A stretch of DNA of 64,000 nucleotides, taken from Aegilops tauschii subsp. strangulata (Eukaryota > Streptophyta > Magnoliopsida > Poales > Poaceae). The translations under genes and the position numbers were made by a program. The stretch is taken from assembly GCF_002575655.3 (NCBI RefSeq), contig NC_053035.3, positions 93,211,322 through 93,275,321 on the forward strand, given 5' to 3'. Below the pieces are notes generated by a model. The model saw only the letters and a program-made list of their open reading frames with translations, was not told the DNA's origin and did not search any database. This document shows, piece by piece, positions 21,566-32,802 of the stretch (position 1 is the stretch's first letter; every line of letters begins with the position of its first letter).

Positions 21566-22962
21566 CATCGATCGGCTTCAGTTAGCAGCAGTGGCGAAGG
21601 AATCGCTCGATCGGGTTCAGTTAACAGCCATCGATCGATCGCTCAGGTTCAGTAACGCATAGCCTGCAGTGCAATCGCTCGGGTTCAGTTAGAGCCCAAC
21701 GCCTCGCACCCACGCGCGTGCGTGTACAAGAGAAACGCGCATCGCTCAGCCCCGACCACCCACCGTAACCGGGAACACCCCGATATTTTCCTCTCCCTCG
21801 CTTCTACCACGGTTTTTTCTGTCATGGATGGCCCAACGAATGTCATGCAGCTGCGTCTCCGGCCCGCCCAGGATGAAATGCCCATTTTCTGTCATGATTT
21901 TTTGTCATAGAAGTAGGACCCCACCACATCTATGATGATACCGGGTTTTGTCACAATTATCGTCATAGAAGTGTCATAAGTATGACAGATTTTTTTTTCG
22001 TTCGGCCCAAAATGTCACGGATGTGTCTTTTTTTGTAGTGGGTTGTCATGCGCTTTTGGTTTTGTATGCACATTCTCTTAATTCAAAAGAACGTCACGTT
22101 ATATTGCCCTTTATGATAGCAACCTTTATTCTACAGTCTGTCGCTTTTATTACTTTGCCATCACAAGTTTGTACAACGCTTATTTTCCCTTACACTAAAG
22201 GATCAAACACATTTAGAAGCAATTTTTATTGCCCTTTTTGGATCGATGACAACTTACTTGAAGGATCTTACTCAATCCATAGGTAGGTATAATGGACTCT
22301 AAAAACATGGATTTGGATTTAAGGTTTTTGGATGCACAAGTAGTATCTCTACTTAGTGCGGAATTTTGGCTAGCAAAGATATTGAGCAAGCACCACATGT
22401 TGAAGGATCTATGACAATATAACTTCTATGTGAATATGAACAAACATAAATCATTACGTTGTCTTCCTTGTCCAACGTCAACAGTTTTGGCATATAATAT
22501 TTAATGGGGGCTCACAATCATAAAAGATGTCCAAAATAGTGTATTGCATGTGAATCTTCTCTTCCCTTATTAATTATTTCACGAGTTGCATCATTGACCA
22601 ACACTATGTTTGTCAACCTTCAATAAATTTTACCACCTATACTTTTCCTTATGTGGTGTCATTACTTACCATAAGATTAGCATATGATCTTCTTTTTCAT
22701 TATTTCCTTCTATTTTTACTGAAACATAAAAGTAAAGGGGCAAAAAATCTAACTAAACTTTATTATATAACTCTCACTCGATTACATAGATAGATAGATC
22801 ACGAAACTAGCACTCAAAAATAGACCATATTAAACTTTTATTCGACTAAATCACAAAATAATTAAGGATCGAACTAAGATAGATAAAGGTGATGGTGATA
22901 CGATACCGGGGCATCTCCCCCAAGCCTGGCACAAGCCAAGGGGAGTGCCCATACCCATGTAC

Positions 22963-22980
22963 TCAGGTCTCCTTTGGTGA

Positions 22981-23014
<34 letters not shown>

Positions 23015-23364
23015 GCAACGTCACACTTCAGTCTCAATAGGTACTCCAGTCTACGAATGATGCTCCGAAGGGCCATGATTTGCTCTTGTAACAAGATATT
23101 TTCACGAGTGAGAAACTTATTCTGAACACGAACCATTTCGAAGGCCCTAAAGGCTTCAATTTCAGTAGGGGTGAGATGGTTGTAGTATGGTTGAAGGATA
23201 TCTTTTTCTTCTATTAGGATGGCCTGCCCTCCTTCTCGAGCTTGGTTTCCTGTAACTTCCTTGCCGCCATCCTCCTGGGTGACTTCTTTTGGTCCCTCTC
23301 TTTTCAGTTCCATCTTCATCAGCCAAGCATCTTCTTCTATGTTGTTGGAGGAGGTAGAAGACAT
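22963..23364 (-). CDS. Extra 3' ORF of the Athila-type element (133 aa)
   Basis: This minus-strand ORF lies downstream of integrase. It has a central charged, probably coiled-coil stretch (EIEAFRAFEMVRVQNKF.., ENILLQEQIMALRSIIRRLE) and a C-terminal run of Pro then Ser. That run is encoded by adjacent trinucleotide repeats (GGT then GAT on the plus strand, 22976-23015). Athila elements often carry an additional ORF here, sometimes called env-like. This one shows no signal peptide or membrane segment, so I do not call it an envelope. The function is unknown. Confidence 0.55.
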
Positions 23365-23697
23365 GATGCCTGGCTTGACAGATCTGACAGAAAAGCAGCA
23401 CGAAACAAGAACAGAGGATTTCTCCGCGATACGGAGGTCAAATCGTCCGAGGGTATATATAAAGAATTTTTATCTTGGGAAACAAGCATCTGGAAGGAAA
23501 CGGAGCCGGGAAGGTGCCCGAGGGGCCCACCACCCACCAGGGCGTGCCAGGTGGGACAGGCGCGCCCTGGTGTCTTATCGGCACATGGGTTACCTTCCTG
23601 GTTATTTCTTATTTTTCTAATATTCCAAAATTGACAGAAAATACTTTTCGGATTTATCGGAGTCCGTTTACTTACAGTATCACGTACCTCTTCCTTT

Positions 23698-24723
23698 TCA
23701 AGGTTCTAGAGTGTTCTGGAAGGTCTCTTTTATGTGTTCATCCGGTGTCATGGTTTGAATAATATTAGTTTCAACATTAATAGGCGTACCTGAGATATAG
23801 TGTTTAATTCTTTGTCCATTGACCACCTTTCGGTTAGTACCTTTGGCATTATTAATCTTAATAGCTCCAGAGCGATAAATTTCTTCGATGATATATGGCC
23901 CTTCCCATTTGGAAAGGAGTTTTCCTGCAAAAAATCTAATACAAGAATTGTGCAATAAAACATGTTCACCTACTTTGAATTCCCGTTTCTGGATTCTCTT
24001 GTCATGCCATATTTTAACTTTTTCTTTGAGTAGTTTAGCATTTTCATAAGCTTGGGTTCTCCATTCATCTAATGAGCTAATATAAAATAACCTATTTTCA
24101 CCTACAAGTTTGAAATCATAGTTGAGTTCTTTAATTGCCCAATATGCTTTATGTTCTAACTCAAGAGGCAAATGACAAGCTTTTCCATAAACCATTTTGT
24201 AAGGAGACATACCCATAGTATTTTTATAAGCTGTTCTATAATCCCAAAGTGCATCATCCAATTTCTTAGACCAATTCTTTCTGGACCTATTGACAGTTTT
24301 TTGTAATATTAATTTTATTTCCCTATTGCTAAGTTCAACTTGACCACTAGATTGAGGATGATAGGGTGATGCAATTCTATGGTCAACATCATATTTAGCA
24401 AGCATTTTACGGAAGGCACCGTGAATAAAGTGTGAACCACCATCAGTCATTAAATATCTAGGGATTCCAAACCTCGGGAAGATAATTTCTTTAAGCATTT
24501 TAATGGATGTGTTGTGATCAGCACTGCTGGTTGGAATAGCTTCTACCCACTTAATGACATAATTAACAACAACCAAAATATGTGTATACCCGTTGGAGGA
24601 AGGAAAAGGTCCAATATAATCAAAACCCCAAACATCAAATGGTTTAACAACAAGTGAATAATTCATAGGCATTTCCTGACGCTTACCGATATTACCAATT
24701 ATTTGACATTCATCACAAGACAT
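23698..24723 (-). CDS. Integrase domain of the Athila-type element
   Basis: The frame opens just before the zinc-binding tail (CDECQ). It then shows the DDE core: [10 protein letters not shown] with the first Asp, LMTDGGSHF with the second, and [11 protein letters not shown] with the Glu in the expected DD35E spacing. A C-terminal stretch with KVWHDKR and GPYIIEE follows, typical of gypsy integrases. Integrase inserts retrotransposon cDNA into the chromosome. The frame is open for 341 codons. The N-terminal HH part lies upstream, beyond a stop. Confidence 0.85.
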   Translation of the reverse strand: MSCDECQIIGNIGKRQEMPMNYSLVVKPFDVWGFDYIGPFPSSNGYTHILVVVNYVIKWVEAIPTSSADHNTSIKMLKEIIFPRFGIPRYLMTDGGSHFIHGAFRKMLAKYDVDHRIASPYHPQSSGQVELSNREIKLILQKTVNRSRKNWSKKLDDALWDYRTAYKNTMGMSPYKMVYGKACHLPLELEHKAYWAIKELNYDFKLVGENRLFYISSLDEWRTQAYENAKLLKEKVKIWHDKRIQKREFKVGEHVLLHNSCIRFFAGKLLSKWEGPYIIEEIYRSGAIKINNAKGTNRKVVNGQRIKHYISGTPINVETNIIQTMTPDEHIKETFQNTLEP

Positions 24724-24940
24724 GGCAAACTTACGGGCATCCTTGAAGAGAGTAGGCCAATAAAAACCAGATTGTAATACCTTATGCGCAGTTCTATCTC
24801 CCGCGTGATGCCCTACATAGGCTTCGGAGTGACCCTTCTGTAGGATTTGTTCCTGTTCACACTCATGTACACAATGTCTAATAATACCATCTACTCCTTC
24901 TTATAAAAGATGTGGGTCATCCCAAAAATAATGTCTTAAA

Positions 24941-26431
24941 TCATAGAAGATTTTTTTCCTTTTGTTGGTATGAAAAACTAGGTGGTATAAATTTAGCAAA
25001 AATATAATTACCATAGTCAGCATGCCAAGGAGTGTTATGAGAAGCATTTATTACAGCTAGTTGTTCATCAAGGAAGCTATCATTAATAGGTTGTGGGTCA
25101 TCAAGAATATTTTGTAACCTACACAAGTTCTCAGCTACGGGGTTCTCAGCTCCTTTCCTATCAGTAATATGTAAATCAAACTCTTGAAACAGGAGAACCA
25201 CCCTAATGAGCCTAGGTTTAGCATATTTCTTTTCCATAAGATATTTTATAGAAGCATGATCTGTGTGAACAATCCCTTTGGAATCAATTATATAAGATCT
25301 GAATTTATCACAAGCAAACACAACTGCCAAAATTTATTTTTCAGTAGTGGCATAATTTCCTCTGTCTAGAGTTTTGCTAGCGTAATGGATAACATTTAAT
25401 TTCTTGTCAACTCTTTCTGCTAGAACACCACCAACAGCATAATCACTAGCATCACACATAATTTCAAAAGGCAAGTTCCAATCAGGTGGTTGGACAATAG
25501 GTGCAAAAGTTAAGGCTTTCTTAAATGTTTCAAAGGCTTCGACACAATCATCATCAAAAACAAATGGAACATCCTTTTGTAAAAGATTAGTAAGAGGCCT
25601 AGAAATTTTAGAGAAGTCTTTAATAAACCTCCTATAGAAACCAGCATGACCAAGGAAACTACGAATATCTTTAATATCCTTAGGACATGGCATTCTCTAA
25701 ATTGCATCAACTTTAGCTTTATCCACCTCAATACCCTGCTCAGAAATTTTATCCCCCAAGACAATGCCTTCATTAACCATAAAGTGACACTTCTCCCAAT
25801 TCAAGACAAGGTTAGTTTGCTCACACCTCTGCAAAACTCGATCAAGGTTGCTTAAGCAATCGTCAAAAGAAGTTCCGTAAATGGAAAAATCATCCATGGA
25901 AACCTCAACAATCTTTTCACAAAAATCAGAGAATATAGCAGTCATACATCTTTGAAAGGTAGCAGGTGCATTACATAAACGAAAGGGCATACGTCTATAA
26001 GCATAAGTTCCAAATGGACAAGTAAAGGTGGTTTTCTCTTGATCAGGTTGCGATACACGTATTTGAGAGAAACCAGAATATCCATCAAGAAAATAAAAGT
26101 GTGTGTTCTTAGATAGTCTTTTTAGCATTTGATCAATAAAAGGTAGAGGGTAATGATCTTTTCTCGTAGCTTTGTTTAATTTTATGAAATCAATTACCAT
26201 TCTATAGCCAGTCACTATTATTTGTGGAACAAGTTCATTTTTATCATTAGGAACAACAGTAATACCTCCCTTTTTAGGGACACAATGAACATGACTTACC
26301 CATTTACTATCAGCTATGGGATAGATTATACCTGCTTCTAGAAGCTTTAGTATTTCGGTTCTTACCACTTCTTTCATCTTAGGATTCAGTCGTCGTTGGT
26401 GATCAACAATGGGTTTAGCACCAGGTTCCAT
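24941..26431 (-). pseudogene. Reverse transcriptase-RNase H region of the Athila-type element
   Basis: The RT core spans 26431-25697, from EPGAKPIVDHQRRLNP through GYRMVIDFIKLNKAT and SQIRVSQPDQEKTTF to SMDDFSIYG. The catalytic YxDD is therefore SMDD. The RT connection (GHAGFYRRFIKDFSKI, 25693-25334) and RNase H ([24 protein letters not shown], 25330-24941) follow in sequence. Stop codons near 25694-25696 and 25331-25333 separate these pieces, so the polyprotein is broken. The enzyme would have copied the element's RNA into cDNA. Confidence 0.85.
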
Positions 26432-26520
26432 ATTAATCTTGTGTTAACAGAGAGTGGGACTAATACCCTTAATATTATCAAGAGTATATCCAATAGCAGC
26501 ACGGTGCTTCCTTAGAATTT

Positions 26521-27516
26521 TTAATAATCTCTCTTCTTTGTGTTCTGAAAGGTTACACTAATAATAACATGATATATCTTCTTCTCATCAAGATAAGCAT
26601 ATTTCAAAGTGTCAGGCAATTGCTTTAATTCAAACATAGGATCACCTTTAGGTGGAGGAGGAGCTCCTAGAGTTTCAATAGGAAAATTGTGTTTAAGGAG
26701 AGGTTGTTGTTCAAAGAAAATTTTATCTATTTCATTTCTTTCACGCAAGTGCATATCATTCTCATGGTTTAGCAAGTATTGTTCTAGTGGATCTGTAGGA
26801 GGCAAAGCAATAGAAGGAAGATTAATTATTTCATCTTTGCTAGGTGGTTCCTTATCATGAGGTTGTCTATGGAACTTAGAGAAATTAATCTCATGAGACA
26901 CATCACCAAAACTAACACTGACAGTTTCTTTTTCACAATCTATCTTAGCATTGACAGTGTTCAAGAAAGGTCTACCAAAGATTATGGGACAAAAGTCATC
27001 TTGTGGAGAACCAAGAACTAGAAAATCAGTAGGGTATTTTATTTTCCCACACAGGACTTCAACATCTCTAACAATCCTAAGTGGTGTGATGGTATCTCTA
27101 TTAGCAAGTTTAATAGTAACATCTATGTCTTCTATTTCAGTAGGTGCTATGTCATTCATAATTTCTTGGTATAAAGTAAAAGGAATAGCACTCACACTAG
27201 CACCTAAGTCACATAAACCACGATAATAATGACCTCCTATTTTGACTGAGACAACAGGCATGCCAACAACTGGTCTATGTTTATCTTTTTCATCGGGTTT
27301 AGCAATTCTAGCTGCTTCGTCACAGAAGTAAATAACATGCCAATCAACATTTTTGACCAAGAGATCTTTAACCATAGCAACACTGGGTTCTACTTTAATT
27401 TGTTCAAAGGGTTTAGGTGCTCTAATATTACTTTTGCAAACCACTGTTGATACCTTAGCATGTTCCTTTATCCTAATAGGAAGACGTTTTTTTTTCAATA
27501 TAAGCAGTAGGCACAA
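26521..27516 (-). CDS. Aspartic protease region of the Athila-type element
   Basis: The frame reads IGGHYYRGLCDLGASVSAIP, the retropepsin-like active site region in which D-L-G-A replaces the usual DTGA (usual for Athila). FLVLGSPQDDFCPIIFGRPF and LNTVNAKIDCEKETVSVSF follow, the conserved C-terminal protease block. The protein would cleave the Gag-Pol polyprotein. The 331-codon frame is separated from RT by a short stretch with stops (26432-26520). Confidence 0.8.
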   Translation of the reverse strand: MCLLLILKKKRLPIRIKEHAKVSTVVCKSNIRAPKPFEQIKVEPSVAMVKDLLVKNVDWHVIYFCDEAARIAKPDEKDKHRPVVGMPVVSVKIGGHYYRGLCDLGASVSAIPFTLYQEIMNDIAPTEIEDIDVTIKLANRDTITPLRIVRDVEVLCGKIKYPTDFLVLGSPQDDFCPIIFGRPFLNTVNAKIDCEKETVSVSFGDVSHEINFSKFHRQPHDKEPPSKDEIINLPSIALPPTDPLEQYLLNHENDMHLRERNEIDKIFFEQQPLLKHNFPIETLGAPPPPKGDPMFELKQLPDTLKYAYLDEKKIYHVIISVTFQNTKKRDY

Positions 27517-27728
27517 CTTGTAAATGATAGTTTCATCTTTAACTACTACCAGTTCTTTAATAGGGGGATGGTATTGAAACCACTTCTCCTTAGGGATATC
27601 AACATGGGTAGTAAATCATTCACAAAAAGAGGCTACTATCTCAGAGTCAAGTCCATATTTAGTGTTAAACTTGTGAAAAGCATCGGTATTCATAAAAGAT
27701 TTAACACAATCAAACTCAAGCTTAATAC

Positions 27729-28411
27729 CTAACCCTTTACCTTCTTGAGGTCCCAATCTTCAGAGTTGTGTTTTATTCTTTCTAAAAGATCCCACCTGAA
27801 TTCAATACTCTTCTTCATAAAAGAACCAGCACAAGAAGTATCGCGCATGGATTGATCATTACGAGAAAGCCGAGCATAAAAATTCTGAATGATAATTTCT
27901 CTTGAGAGATCATGATTGGGGCATGAATATAACATTGACTTAAGCCTCCCCCAAGCTAGAGCGATACTTTCTCCTTCACGAGGCTAAATATTATATATAT
28001 AGTTCCGATCACGATGAACTAGATGCATAGGATAAATTTTGGGTGAAATTCCAATTTCAATCGATTCCAGTTCCAAGATCCAATATCATCGCATAGCCTA
28101 TACCATGTAAATGGTTTTCCCTCCAAAGATAAAGGGAAAACCTTATTCTTAACTTCATATCCGGGTAAACCCGCAAGCTTAAATAATCCACAAATTTCAT
28201 CCACATATATAAGGTGCAAGTCGGGATGTTTTGTTCCATCTCCTGCACAAGCATTAGCTAGCAGTTTCTCTATCATACCCGAAGGAATTTCATAAATAGT
28301 ATTTTCAGTAGGTGTAGTAGGCTGAGGGGAAACTCCTTGTGTTTCCAGTCGAGGTGAAGATACCCCGAACAAACCCCTCAAAGGATTGTTTTCCATAGTG
28401 ACAAGTGACAA
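27729..28411 (-). pseudogene. Gag region of the Athila-type element
   Basis: A start at 28411 gives MSLVTMENNPLRGLFGVSS. The second Met (MENNPLRGLF) is the usual Athila Gag beginning in Triticeae. GMIEKLLANACAGDG, the nucleocapsid-type LSLEGKPFTWY block, and a second frame (27935-27729) with the LARNDQS/ERIKHNSEDWD block follow. Frame changes between the pieces (about 27940-28060) show decay. Gag forms the virus-like particle. Confidence 0.75.
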
Positions 28412-28473
28412 TAAATTTCAGCACGTAATATAAACTTTTCCTTACCGATTTCCACTTACCAAAGGCGTTTCAC

Positions 28474-28491
28474 TCCCCGGCAACGGCGCCA
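28474..28491 (-). promoter_or_regulatory. Primer binding site (tRNA-Asp type)
   Basis: On the minus strand this reads TGGCGCCGTTGCCGGGGA, the common tRNA-Asp-complementary primer site of plant gypsy elements. It sits 11 bp inside the LTR end at 28503. Confidence 0.85.
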
Positions 28492-28502
28492 GAAAAGAGT
28501 CT

Positions 28503-30008
28503 TGATGACCCACAAGTATAGGGGGTCAATCGTAGTCCTTTCGAAAGTAAGAGTGTTGAACCCAAGGAGGAGCACCAGGAAATGACAAGCGGTTTTCAGC
28601 AAGGTGATTTCTACAAGCAATGAAATTGCACGTAACAAATAGTTTGATAGCAAGATAATTTGTAATGAGCAAGTAACGGTAATGGTAAATAAAGTGAAGC
28701 AAGGTAGCCCAGTCCTTTTGTGGCAAAGGACAGCCAAAACGATCTCTTATAATAAGCAAAGCGTTCTTGACGGCACACATGAATTTCATCTAGTCACTTC
28801 CATCATGTTGGTTTGATTTGCGTCCGCTACTTTGATAATATGGTATGTGGGTGGACCGGTGCTTGGGTGTTGTTCTTACTTGAACAAGCCTCCCACTTAT
28901 GATTAACCCCCTCGCAACATCCACAACTACGAGAAAAGTATTAAGATAAAATCTAACCATAGCATTAAACATATGGAGCCAAATTAGTCCCTTACAAAAT
29001 AGCGCATAAACTAGGGTTTAAGCTTCTGTCACTCTAGCAACCCAAATAACTACTCCACAATGCATTTCCTTAGGCCCAAAGACGGTGAAGTGTCATGTAG
29101 TTGACGTTCACATAACACCACTAAGGGAATCACAACATGCATACTATCAAAATATTGAACGAATATCAAATTCACATGATTACTTGCAACATGACTTCTC
29201 CCGTAGCCTCAAGAACAAAAGTAATTACTCAAAAATAATATTCATGCTCAAGATCAGAGGGGTATTAAATAGCATAATGGATCTAAACATATAATCTTCC
29301 ACCAAATAAACCATATAGCAATCAACTACAAGATGTAATCAACACTACTAGTCACCCACAGCTACCAATCTGAGGTTCCGATACAAAGATTGAACACAAG
29401 GGATGATCTATGGTTTAGAGATGAGATGGTGTTGTTGAAGATGATGAAGATTGGCCTCCCAAATATGAGAGGGTGGTTGGAGATGATGATGGCTTCGATT
29501 TCCCCCTCTGAGAGGGAAGTTCCCCTGGCGGAATCGCTTCGCCGGAGGGCAAAAGTGCTCATGCCCAAGTTCCACCTCGTGAAGGCGGCGCTCCGTCCCG
29601 AAAGTCCTCCCCTTATTTTTTATAGATCAAAAGACCTTATATACCAGAAGATGGGCACCGGAGGTGGGCTGGGCTGCCCACAACCTACCAGGGCGCGCCT
29701 GGGGGGCTGGCGCGCCCTGGTGTCTTGTGGGCACCAGGCAGCCCCCCTCTGGTAGTTGGTTCCTCCAATATTTATTATGTATTCCAAAATAATTCTCCAT
29801 AAAATTTCATCTCATTTGGAGATGTGCAGAATAGGTATCTCTGACATAGCTTTTTCAAGTCCAGAATTCCATCTGCCGACATTCTCCCTCTTTGTGTAAA
29901 CCTTGCATATTATGAGAGAAAAGGCATTAGAATTACTCCATAAAGTGTTATTATGCATAAAAACATTATAAATAACAGTAGAAAACATGATGCAAAATGG
30001 ACGTATCA
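28503..30008 (-). repeat. 5' LTR of the Athila-type element
   Basis: 1506 bp. On the minus strand it begins TGATACGTCCATTTTGCATC and ends CTATACTTGTGGGTCATCA, with TG..CA ends. It is directly followed by the primer binding site and bordered outside by the PIF transposase fragment. It includes a GC-rich GGCGCGCCCTGG block (about 29690-29720), as in many Triticeae Athila LTRs. Confidence 0.85.
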
Positions 30009-31116
30009 GCAACCGCCAGCTCAGGAACACGATGTTGATGCAAGACTACTTTGCGGACAATCCTACCTATTCGTCACACCTCTTCCGGAGAAGGTATAGA
30101 ATGCACCGATCCCTCTTCAAAAAATTGGGCAAGCTTGCGAGGCCAATTGTCGGTTTTTTTTACTCAAAGGAGAAATGTCGCGGGCTTGTTAGGTTTTAGT
30201 GCATAAAAATCTCGGCTGCTATGCGGGTGATTTCATATGGCATTTTGGCTGACTATGCCGACGAGTATCTTCACATTGGTGAAGGTACTACAATTGAGTC
30301 AGTGCGTAGGTTCGCCAAAGTGATCATCCGTGTTTTTGGTCATGTCTATCTTCGTGCACCCAACGAGGAAGACACTAAAAAGTTGATGGCAGCAAATGAG
30401 AAGCGAGGTTGGCCCAGCATGCTAGGAAGCATTGACTACATGCATTGGACTTGGAAAACTGCCCGAAGGCATGGCACAGACGGTTTTGTGGCAAGTCTCG
30501 TAAGGCAACAATTGTGCTAGAGGCCGTAGCATCTGAGGTATGGATTTGGCATTATTATTTTTATGCCGGGTACTATCAATGATATCAGTGTGTTACAACG
30601 ATCTCATTTGTTTGCTCGACTTGCTAGTGGTGATGCTCCTGCTTGCAACTTCACGGTGAATGGGCATGAGTACACAAAGGGGTACTATCTTGCAGATGGT
30701 ATTTACACTTCTTGGTGTACATTTGTCAAGAGCATCAAAAATCCCAAAACCAAGAAGCATATTGAATTTGCAAAGGTACAAGCGGCTACCCAAAAAGATA
30801 TTGAAAGAGCCTTTGGGGTTTTGCAAGCTAGATTTGCCATTGTTCGTGGTCCTGCTCGTTTTTTAGACAAGAAAACACTGAACAACATCATGACATGTTG
30901 TGTGATTCTTCACAACATGATCATGAAGATGAGAGGGACATGAACTTGGAGTTCTTCTATGACAATGTTAGTAGCCGTGTGAAGCCAGCTAGAGACCCTG
31001 ACCGCATACAAGCATTCCTTCAGACATACCGGCAGATTGAAGACGCAAACACCCACAATCAGATTCAGGAGGACCTCATTGAGAACCATTGGCAAAGGCA
31101 TGGCCAAAGGCATTGA
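30009..31116 (+). pseudogene. PIF/Harbinger transposase (DDE_Tnp_4 type), truncated and frameshifted
   Basis: The plus-strand frame reads MQDYFADNPTYSSHLFRRRY..., IGEGTTIESVRRF, LGSIDYMHWTWK (first catalytic Asp), GHEYTKGYYLADGIY (second Asp), and QKDIERAFGVLQARFAIV (Glu). Together these are the DDE catalytic signature of plant PIF/Harbinger transposases. In-frame TAG stops occur at 30197 and 30518. Around 30480-30560 the correct frame is temporarily another one (CGKSRKATIVLEAVASE). A further shift near 30920 leads to the true C-terminus at 31116. The N-terminus is cut off by the LTR ending at 30008. It cannot make a functional protein. Confidence 0.88.
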
Positions 31117-31495
31117 GCACCATTGGCAAATGCACCGGCCAATTTTACATTCACTTCTATTTGTGATCGGTATCATTTTTGTATTCGAGACAATTGTTGT
31201 ATTGAATTATTAGTTTAATTCGGTGATTTGAATAATTATTGTAATTTTAATTCATAATATTCACATTTTATGTTATATTGAATTTGTAATTCTGTGTAAC
31301 ATGTGATATGTATCAAATTCAGAAGAAAAAAACCACGCGTTTTGCGGGCTGGCGTGGGCTGCGGCCAAATAGTCCCTGCATAGCGGAACTGTAAATGATA
31401 ATATGCGAATGCGGGGTCTGTTCGGCCGTAGCCCGCGCCAACCCGCAAAACGCATTTTCCGTGAACTGTAAACGCGTTATAAGGATCCGTGTTAT

Positions 31496-31517
31496 CAGGG
31501 GTCTTCTAGAGTTGCTC
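31496..31517. repeat. Right terminal inverted repeat of the PIF transposase element
   Basis: GGTCTTCTAGAGTTGCTC is followed by TTA (31518-31520). Read inward on the minus strand this is GAGCAACTCTAGAAGACC, a PIF-type terminus with a TTA-type target site. Its partner on the left is not present because the retrotransposon replaced or separated it. Confidence 0.6.
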
Positions 31518-31520
31518 TTA

Positions 31521-32310
31521 CACCTTTGTGGATTGACCTATATATCCTCTCCCTCGCGTTAGATATGACAAAACACTAGAGCTTTGCTCATGTATCTCCC
31601 CTAGTGAGATTCCTCTTTAGAGAGAAGACTTGGAGTATAGGACCTCTTATGAGAGAAGACTCCGAGGAGTACAAGACCACTTACTAGTGGAGGCTCCATG
31701 AGCACAAGACCTCCATCTATGGAGAAGATTCCTCATGTGGAATTCAGGCCCTCTGTCTTAGGACTTGAGGAAGAACCCTATCTTATTCCATCTCTCACTT
31801 GTAGATGATTTTAATCAAGGATCTATTTATGTGTACCTCGTTTTGCATCTTGTGTTGATTTGTATTTATTTCCCTTGTGATTCCTCTTGTTTTCCTCTGT
31901 ATTCTTCGTGTTGTTTTTAGAATCCACCTCTAATACGTGAAGATGGGGTCACCTATAGGGTTTGCCCTACATCACTTCCTAAAGTCCGCATATGAAGATC
32001 AACGCGTAGAGAGGATGAAGCTCATCATCTTAAACTTCAATACTAAATATTTGTCTTCCGGCATTGCTTCTACAAAAATGTCTATTATACATTTTGAAAA
32101 ACAAAAAAATGAATCTGTGTCAGGTTGTTGCAATCTAGAGAGAAGTTGTTTACAAACAAAAAAACGTCTGTTAGTGGTAAGTTGAGTTTTTGGGCTCCCG
32201 TAAAATTCAGTTTTACATATACATGGATCCGTTAGATAATCTAAACAAGGTTTGAAGCTGTTACACCATTAAGCCATTGATGAGAACTTGTTCTCTATAA
32301 TTCTGTTACC
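31521..32310. other. Unassigned spacer between two PIF/Harbinger remnants
   Basis: A region of repeated GAGAAGACT/GGAGTACAAGACC phrases (31610-31740) and AT-rich sequence follows. No coding frame or transposon end is seen until TAA|GAGTAACTCC at 32311. Confidence 0.4.
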
Positions 32311-32802
32311 TAAGAGTAACTCCAACGCGCCGACCCATTTTGTCTGCGTGTGTCCGTTTGGGTCGCGGCGGACAGAAAAGTCGCCCAACGCGCCGGCCGA
32401 AACAGACGCCGGTCCGCTTTTCGCCCGCTTGCCGACTCATTCGCGGCCCAATTTTGAGCCTCACTTGCATCGGCGCAGACACGAGATGGACGCGCGATGC
32501 ATGTGCCAACTACTCCCCATGGCCCGCCAGTCGATGGCAAAGCGCCCACCATTCCCCTCAACTTTCACAAAAACCCTCCCGCCCGCGTGCTCCCGGCCGC
32601 TCGCCATGGAGGACGCCCTTGATGCCGCCGCCGACCTTGCCTCCCTCGCCTCGTCCGGCATTACCTCTGCCCCCTCTGGCAAAGGTAAGCCCTGCGCCCC
32701 CTGCAAGACCGCCACGACGCCCAAGAAGAAGAAGCTGACACCCAAGGAGCGGGCCGTGGAGTCGGCTAGAGGAAGGGCCGGAGGCACGCGGCGGACGCAA
32801 GG

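Larger units (their letters stand above)
17930..22040 (-). mobile_element. Non-coding CACTA (En/Spm) transposon segment with one terminus
   Basis: The right edge, read on the minus strand, begins CACTACAAAAAAAGACACA (22040 downward), a canonical CACTA terminus. Subterminal sequence rich in short repeats follows inward: TGACA/TGTCAT stretches, then the CTGTTCATCC array, then repeated GACAGC.GGGACCCACC and AAGTGCCTCCTTATTA motifs. No transposase frame is visible. The left terminus was not found, so the left boundary is only where the shared motifs start. Outside the end lies GGT, a possible 3 bp target duplication with no partner seen. Confidence 0.65.
22041..30008 (-). mobile_element. Athila-type Ty3/gypsy LTR retrotransposon, 3' end missing
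   Basis: Read on the minus strand the order is LTR (30008-28503), primer binding site (28491-28474), gag, aspartic protease, reverse transcriptase, RNase H, integrase, an extra ORF, and a long non-coding 3' region to 22041. There it stops at the CACTA terminus. Gag-protease-RT-RNaseH-IN order defines Ty3/gypsy. The long 3' region with an extra ORF is the Athila layout found in Triticeae families such as Sabrina or WHAM; the family name is from memory. The second LTR is not in the window, so no target duplication can be confirmed. GCAAC follows the LTR at 30009-30013. Confidence 0.85.

Noticed and set aside
20664..21662. 332-codon plus-strand frame
   Set aside because: It runs through the CTGTTCATCC array. 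Three frames are open at once with repetitive peptides, so it is repeat sequence.
29362..29755. Open frames in 29362-29755
   Set aside because: They lie within the Athila LTR and have no domain.
32288..32605. Upstream extension of ORF1 to a Met at 32288
   Set aside because: That frame begins outside the PIF terminal repeat. The family protein starts at MEDALDAAADL (32606).
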